Origin: Malonomonas sp036526255
Lineage (GTDB): Bacteria > Desulfobacterota > Desulfuromonadia > Desulfuromonadales > Geopsychrobacteraceae
Assembly (NCBI GenBank): GCA_036526255.1
Contig: DATCYW010000092.1
Coordinates: forward strand, 1 to 64,000
Reading direction: 5' to 3'
Length of the DNA stretch: 64,000 bases
Shown here: positions 59,458 to 64,000 of the stretch, in pieces
How positions within the stretch are numbered: position 1 is the stretch's first letter
How the letters are laid out: every line of letters starts with the position of its first letter
The notes under the pieces: model-generated
Told to the model about the DNA's origin: nothing
Database searches by the model: none
What the model saw: only the letters and a program-made list of their open reading frames with translations
Made by a program: the position numbers and the translations under genes

Positions 59458-60485
59458 GCCGCGCGACCCCTTTCGAGTTTGGCGGCAGTAACGTGCTGCC
59501 GGGCACCCGGGCAACCATCTCACTTCCGATGGCGCGGCTCTACACCCACGACCAGCTGACCCTGCCGGTGCATGTCGTTCACGGTCGCAGCAGCGGACCG
59601 ACCCTGTTCGTCTGCGCAGCGGTTCATGGCGATGAGATTAACGGCGTCGAGATCATCCGCCGCCTGCTGAATATCCGGACGCTCGACAAACTCAAAGGAA
59701 CCCTGCTGGCGGTGCCGATCGTCAACCCGTTCGGCTTTATCCAGCGGGCACGCTACCTGCCTGACCGGCGCGACCTGAACCGCTCCTTCCCCGGCACACC
59801 GAAAGGCTCTCAGGCCGGCCGCTTGGCCCATCTGTTCATGACCGAAATCGCCGGACGCAGCGATTTCGGTATCGACCTGCACACCGGGTCCAATTTCCGC
59901 TCCAACCTGCCGCAGATCCGGGCCTGCCTGGACGATCCAAAAACCCTTGAGCTGGCGAGTGTGTTCGGCGCTCCGATTGTTGTCCCTTCGGAGCTGCGTG
60001 ACGGCTCCCTGCGCGAGGCCGTCGCCTCCCTCGGCAAACCGGTGATGGTTTACGAAGGGGGTGAAGCGCTCTATTTCAACGAAACCGCCATCCGCACCGG
60101 ACTGCGTGGTATCATTAACGTTATGCGCCACACTGGGATGCTGGCGGCCGGTCGCCGCGTCAAGCGCCGCGAACCGATTATCACCGACAAAACCAGCTGG
60201 GTCAGAGCCAGCATGAGCGGGACCTTTTCGCGTAAAGCGCAGATGGGCAGCCTGATTAAAAAGGGCGGCCTGCTCGGGACCCTCAGCGATCCGCTCGGCG
60301 ACGACCGCGAAGATGTTTTTGCGCCCTTCACCGGCGTCATCATCGGCCAGCTCACTCTGCCGCTGGCACACGAGGGGGACGCCCTGATTCACCTGGCGAA
60401 AGTGCCCGACGCAGGAGAGGCGGAGGAAACCCTTGATGAATACACCTCCTCCCTGACTGATGAGGACTTCGGACTGGAGCGTTAA
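59454..60485 (+). CDS. succinylglutamate desuccinylase/aspartoacylase-type deacylase
   Basis: The 343-residue zinc hydrolase has AAVHGDEINGVEII (H and E ligands), RDLNRSFPG, the third zinc histidine in GIDLHTGSNFR and the catalytic glutamate in YEGGEA. The C-terminal beta domain (GLLGTLSDPLGD) is typical. The position between rimK and corA, coupled by a 4-base overlap, suggests that it hydrolyses an amide made by the ligase or releases a peptide; this is inferred. Confidence 0.85.
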   Translation: MSRATPFEFGGSNVLPGTRATISLPMARLYTHDQLTLPVHVVHGRSSGPTLFVCAAVHGDEINGVEIIRRLLNIRTLDKLKGTLLAVPIVNPFGFIQRARYLPDRRDLNRSFPGTPKGSQAGRLAHLFMTEIAGRSDFGIDLHTGSNFRSNLPQIRACLDDPKTLELASVFGAPIVVPSELRDGSLREAVASLGKPVMVYEGGEALYFNETAIRTGLRGIINVMRHTGMLAAGRRVKRREPIITDKTSWVRASMSGTFSRKAQMGSLIKKGGLLGTLSDPLGDDREDVFAPFTGVIIGQLTLPLAHEGDALIHLAKVPDAGEAEETLDEYTSSLTDEDFGLER

Positions 60486-60488
60486 CCG

Positions 60489-61601
60489 ATGGCAGCGAAG
60501 AAACAGAAGAAAAAACCGCAACAACCGCTGAAAACTGTGACTTCGCTGTTCAGAAGCAAGCCTAAACAGGTCGGCCTGTCGCCCGGTTCGCTGATTCACA
60601 TCGGCGAACAGAAGGTCGAAACCTCGATCCTCTCCATCATCGATTTCACCAAAGAGAACCTGACGATTGAGGCAGATGTTTCGTTGCAGCGCTGCCTCGA
60701 ACTGAAATCTACCGTCACCGTCAGCTGGATCAATCTCGATGGAATCCACGACATCGCCGACGTAGAGGCATTTGGCAAGGCGTTCGATATTCACCCGCTG
60801 GCGCTGGAGGACATGCTCAATACCGGCCATCGGCCGAAAGTCGAGAACTTCGACCACTTCATGCTGATCATCCTGAAGATGCTGCTCTACGATGAGCAGT
60901 CCAACCACATCAAAGCGGAACAGATCAGCCTGGTCCTGACCAACAACAACCTGCTCAGCTTCCAGGAAAGTCCGGGCGATGTTTTTGATAACGTCCGCAA
61001 CCGACTGCAACATAGTCAGGGGCGACTGCGCCAACGCGGACCGGACTACCTGGCCTATGCGCTGATCGATTCAATCGTCGACAGCTATTTCCACATTCTC
61101 GAGAAGATCGGCGAGCATCTCGAAACCCTCGAAACCGAGCTGATCAATCAGCCGTCAGAGGGGATTCTGCAACAGATCCACCGTCTCAAAGGACAGTTGG
61201 CGTTTCTGCGCAAAGCCGCCTGGCCGATGCGCGAACTGACCAACTCGCTGTTGAACGACGAATGGCCCTTGATACAAGACTCCACGCGCATGTACCTGCG
61301 CGACCTGCACGACCACAGCGTTCAGATCCTTGACACCCTGGAAACCTTCAACAACACCGCTTCGAGCCTGATCGATTTGTACATGACCAGAGTCAGCCTG
61401 CGGATGAACGAGGTGATGCAGGTCTTGACGATCATGGCGGCAATCTTTATCCCCCTGACCTTCATTGCCGGGATTTATGGAATGAACTTTGAGCAGATGC
61501 CTGAATTAAAATGGCGCTATGGCTACCCGATGGTCTGGGGGCTGATGATCGCCTGCCTGGTGGGAATGCTCTGGTTCTTCAAGAGGAAAAAATGGTTCTA
61601 A
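60489..61601 (+). CDS. corA: CorA-type magnesium/cobalt transporter
   Basis: The 370-residue protein has the large cytoplasmic funnel domain, two C-terminal helices and the selectivity signature YGMNF followed by EQMPE. The basic tail RKKKWF follows TM2. It lies 3 bases after the deacylase gene and overlaps the channel gene by 10 bases. Confidence 0.93.
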   Translation: MAAKKQKKKPQQPLKTVTSLFRSKPKQVGLSPGSLIHIGEQKVETSILSIIDFTKENLTIEADVSLQRCLELKSTVTVSWINLDGIHDIADVEAFGKAFDIHPLALEDMLNTGHRPKVENFDHFMLIILKMLLYDEQSNHIKAEQISLVLTNNNLLSFQESPGDVFDNVRNRLQHSQGRLRQRGPDYLAYALIDSIVDSYFHILEKIGEHLETLETELINQPSEGILQQIHRLKGQLAFLRKAAWPMRELTNSLLNDEWPLIQDSTRMYLRDLHDHSVQILDTLETFNNTASSLIDLYMTRVSLRMNEVMQVLTIMAAIFIPLTFIAGIYGMNFEQMPELKWRYGYPMVWGLMIACLVGMLWFFKRKKWF

Positions 61602-64000
61602 GGTTGCTGCTCAAAATCCTGCTGTGCCTCTACCTGAGCACCCCTGTCTGTGCTTGGGCAGTCAGCCCGACCGCTGCGGAAACAGCTGTCGAGGTGCCGG
61701 CAACTCCCCTTCCCGGACTCAGCCAGCTGAACAAGAAGGTGGCGGTAACAGAGGATTTTGCTGCGCAGGCAGATAAACAGCTGCAGTCATTGATGGATTT
61801 GTCCAAACAGCAAGAAGTAATGACCGGCTATGCGGAGCAGTTTCGCAAGCTGATCGAAGAGATAAAACCGCTGGGCTCGCCGGATAACTGGTATGCAGAC
61901 CGCCTGAATACCTACTTGACGAAATTCTCACAACTTCGGCAAAACCTCGATAATCTGCAGCAAAAAATCGCCTTGCGTTTACTGGAGACGGAAACCATCC
62001 ATGCGCAGCTCCAAACAGAGGATGACTTCTGGAAAGCCTGGACAGCCGAGCTGAACCGGCAGGACACACCAGCACCGAAACAGCCGCTGAGAGACGTGAG
62101 CGCCTTACTGAAGAGCCTCTCAGCAAAGCTGGAGAAAACCACAGCAGCCCTGCTGCCGTTTCAAGAAAGCCTTGGGGAGTTCCAGCGAGAGGTCAGTCTC
62201 GCCGAAAACAATCTCAGTACGGCGCTGGGGAAATTGCGCCAGGCAACGTTTCGCAAAAACACCTATTCTTTTTTCTCCACCGATTTCCACCAGCTGTTCA
62301 CCGCAAACCTTGGGCAGCAGACGCAAGATGGCCTGAAGGCCGCACTAAAATTCGACCGCAGCTACCTGAATGAAAATGGCGTGCTGATCGGCCTGATGCT
62401 GATCTGCTTTCTGCTGCTAGCGGTATTTATGCTGCGCTCTCGGCAGAGGCTGCAGGAAGCCGACGAATGGCACTTTATTCTCAGCCACCCGCTTGCTGCC
62501 GCCTGCTTTATTACCGTGGCATTTTTCTGGTTCTGGTTTCCGGCTCCGCCGCCAATCTTAAGCTTTACATTTTTACTGCTGACGACAGGCTCAGCGACCG
62601 CAATGGCCGTTCCGCTGCTGGAAAACCTGCGCCAGGTCCGGGTTTTGGTCCTTGCAGCAATCGTCATTCTGCTGACCTCAGCATTTCAACAGATCGCGCT
62701 GCCACAACCCTTGTTCAGAATTTACCTCGCCTGTCTGGCGATTATCTTTATCCCGCTATTGGTTCAGCAGGTTCTGCTCTCCAAAAAAATACGCCAGCCA
62801 GGTGAAGGCCGCTTCTTCAGAGCTGTGTTGCGGATCATCGTTCTGGTTCTGGGCATCAGCCTGATTGCCCAGTTTGCCGGCTACCTGAACTTTTCCAGCT
62901 GGCTGATACAGGCGAGCTTTGAGACCGGTACGGTGCTGCTGTTGGTAAAAATGGCGGTGCTGGTAATGAGCGGCGCAATCGTCTCGGGCAACAACCTGCT
63001 CGCCCGATCAGGCCCGGTATTCTTTAGAGAATTCGGCGCAGAGTTAAGTTTACGCCTGAAAAAACTGCTGACATTTTTCATTTACGGTTTTTCCATCTTC
63101 TACCTGCTGCCGGTCTGGCGGTTGTTCGCAACCCTGAATGAAGGCTGGAGCTATTTCACCGAACTGACCATTGACGTCGGCGAATTCAGCCTTTCGATGC
63201 AGATGCTGGCCTCTGCAGTAATCGCCTTCTATCTGGCGCTACAGGCCTCCTGGATTCTGCAGGCGATCAGCGATGCGCAGATCCTTACGCGCCGCCGCGT
63301 TGATCGTGGTGTGCGGGATGCGGTCAAAAAGCTGATTCATTACGCTGTCGTGCTGATCGGATTTCTGTTTGCCCTGAGCCTGCTCGGACTTGGATTGCAG
63401 AATTTTGTCGTGCTACTCGGCGCTTTCGGCGTCGGCATCGGTTTTGGCTTGCAGGATATTGTGAACAACTTCCTGTCCGGGCTGATACTCCTGTTTGAGC
63501 GGCCGATCAAGGTCGGTGACGGAATTCTGATCGATGGCGAGTATGGCACAGTCACCCGGATCGGCCTGCGTTCGACCATCGTCGAGAGCCTGGACAACGC
63601 TGAACTGATCGTACCGAACTCACAGATCATTTCACAAAAGGTGACCAACTGGACCCTCTCGAACCGGCGGGTGCGGATCACGCTCCCGGTCGGTGTCGCC
63701 TACGGCAGTGACCTGGAAAAGGTGCTGTCGATACTGACCGAAGCAGGCGCAGAGCACCCAGATGTGCTTCAGGAGCCGAAACCGACCGCATTGTTTCTTC
63801 AGTTCGGCAACAGTTCGCTCGACTTTGAATTGCGGGTCTGGATAAAAAATGTCGATAACCGTCCGCGGATCAAAAGCGACCTGCTGCTTTATATTGACCG
63901 CCGCTTCCGCGAAGCGGACGTCGAAATCCCCTTTCCGCAACAGGATATCCATCTGCGTTCGGTTTTTCCGGGTTACGGCACGACTCCCACACAGAAGTAA
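61592..64000 (+). CDS. MscS-family mechanosensitive channel, large type
   Basis: I start at MVLRLLLKIL, where AAGAGGAAAAA precedes the ATG; the stop TAA falls on bases 63998-64000, so the gene is complete. The 802-residue protein has a signal peptide, a periplasmic coiled-coil region to about residue 240 and about ten membrane helices. The MscS core follows, with the pore-lining GAFGVGIGFGLQDIVNNFLSGL and FERPIKVGD, then the cytoplasmic vestibule. The layout is like MscK or YbdG/YjeP-type large channels. It releases solutes on osmotic downshock. Confidence 0.9.
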   Translation: MVLRLLLKILLCLYLSTPVCAWAVSPTAAETAVEVPATPLPGLSQLNKKVAVTEDFAAQADKQLQSLMDLSKQQEVMTGYAEQFRKLIEEIKPLGSPDNWYADRLNTYLTKFSQLRQNLDNLQQKIALRLLETETIHAQLQTEDDFWKAWTAELNRQDTPAPKQPLRDVSALLKSLSAKLEKTTAALLPFQESLGEFQREVSLAENNLSTALGKLRQATFRKNTYSFFSTDFHQLFTANLGQQTQDGLKAALKFDRSYLNENGVLIGLMLICFLLLAVFMLRSRQRLQEADEWHFILSHPLAAACFITVAFFWFWFPAPPPILSFTFLLLTTGSATAMAVPLLENLRQVRVLVLAAIVILLTSAFQQIALPQPLFRIYLACLAIIFIPLLVQQVLLSKKIRQPGEGRFFRAVLRIIVLVLGISLIAQFAGYLNFSSWLIQASFETGTVLLLVKMAVLVMSGAIVSGNNLLARSGPVFFREFGAELSLRLKKLLTFFIYGFSIFYLLPVWRLFATLNEGWSYFTELTIDVGEFSLSMQMLASAVIAFYLALQASWILQAISDAQILTRRRVDRGVRDAVKKLIHYAVVLIGFLFALSLLGLGLQNFVVLLGAFGVGIGFGLQDIVNNFLSGLILLFERPIKVGDGILIDGEYGTVTRIGLRSTIVESLDNAELIVPNSQIISQKVTNWTLSNRRVRITLPVGVAYGSDLEKVLSILTEAGAEHPDVLQEPKPTALFLQFGNSSLDFELRVWIKNVDNRPRIKSDLLLYIDRRFREADVEIPFPQQDIHLRSVFPGYGTTPTQK

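Noticed and set aside
59520..61034. 504-residue minus-strand frame opposite the deacylase and corA
   Set aside because: It spans two well-supported genes on the other strand and shows no domain. It is a shadow frame caused by codon bias.

Overview
This window is a gene-dense stretch (roughly mid-to-high 50s % GC by eye) of a bacterial chromosome. Its content points to a member of the Desulfuromonadales/Geobacter group of anaerobic, respiring bacteria. The signs are a 14-gene complex I (nuo) operon with separate nuoC and nuoD and a ferredoxin-extended NuoF, menaquinone made by the futalosine route, a multiheme cytochrome c with NrfD and Fe-S partners, heme-motif sensor kinases, sigma-54 control, and a selenoprotein. 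No prophage, insertion sequence, rRNA operon or CRISPR array was seen.

Layout. 1-6 kb: translation genes, namely tadA, serS, three tRNA-Ser genes (CGA, GCT, TGA) and tRNA-Arg(ACG), with small lipoproteins, a DUF547 protein, an HD phosphohydrolase and a DMT transporter. 6-16 kb: fumC, then a tight minus-strand operon ubiA/mqnP-ubiX-mqnE-mqnC-hisC-mutY-rnd that joins menaquinone synthesis to histidine synthesis and nucleic-acid maintenance, followed by a YqaA-type membrane protein and an MFS carrier. 16-20.6 kb: a 35-residue membrane peptide, xth, recQ and a UbiD-family decarboxylase. 20.7-35.8 kb: nuoABCDEFGHIJKLMN on the minus strand, with a recognisable promoter, a perfect 16-bp palindrome upstream and a strong terminator at the end. 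36-39 kb: an ABC-2 exporter pair, an AhpD-like protein whose reading frame holds an in-frame TGA at a CxxU site, and hslO (Hsp33). 39-43.4 kb: a coiled-coil secreted protein, two methyltransferase-fold proteins, an M42/M20-like peptidase and a nitronate monooxygenase-like flavoprotein.

43.4-52.5 kb is the most distinctive region. A minus-strand operon encodes a pentaheme cytochrome c, a Tat-exported four-cluster ferredoxin subunit and an NrfD quinol-oxidising membrane subunit. Three small membrane proteins, a degenerate receiver, a kinase-less heme-motif sensor and a four-helix membrane protein accompany them. A good sigma-54 promoter lies in front. Divergent to it are an NtrC-type activator and, beyond that, a histidine kinase whose periplasmic domain carries CxxCH-type motifs and is paralogous to the kinase-less sensor. 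The arrangement reads as a self-regulated menaquinol:cytochrome c oxidoreductase. Complex I would reduce the menaquinone made by the mqn genes, and this complex would oxidise it and pass electrons to the periplasm.

52.7-64 kb: a long UbiD-family decarboxylase (MqnL-like), a cysteine synthase, a CheY-like protein with an inserted cysteine cluster, a YdcZ-type carrier, a DksA/TraR protein, an isochorismatase-fold hydrolase, and a plus-strand cluster of a RimK-associated protease-like protein, rimK, an AstE/AspA-type deacylase, corA and an MscS-family channel whose stop codon is the last base of the window. The best candidate for something missed by routine annotation is the selenoprotein at 37045-37329.
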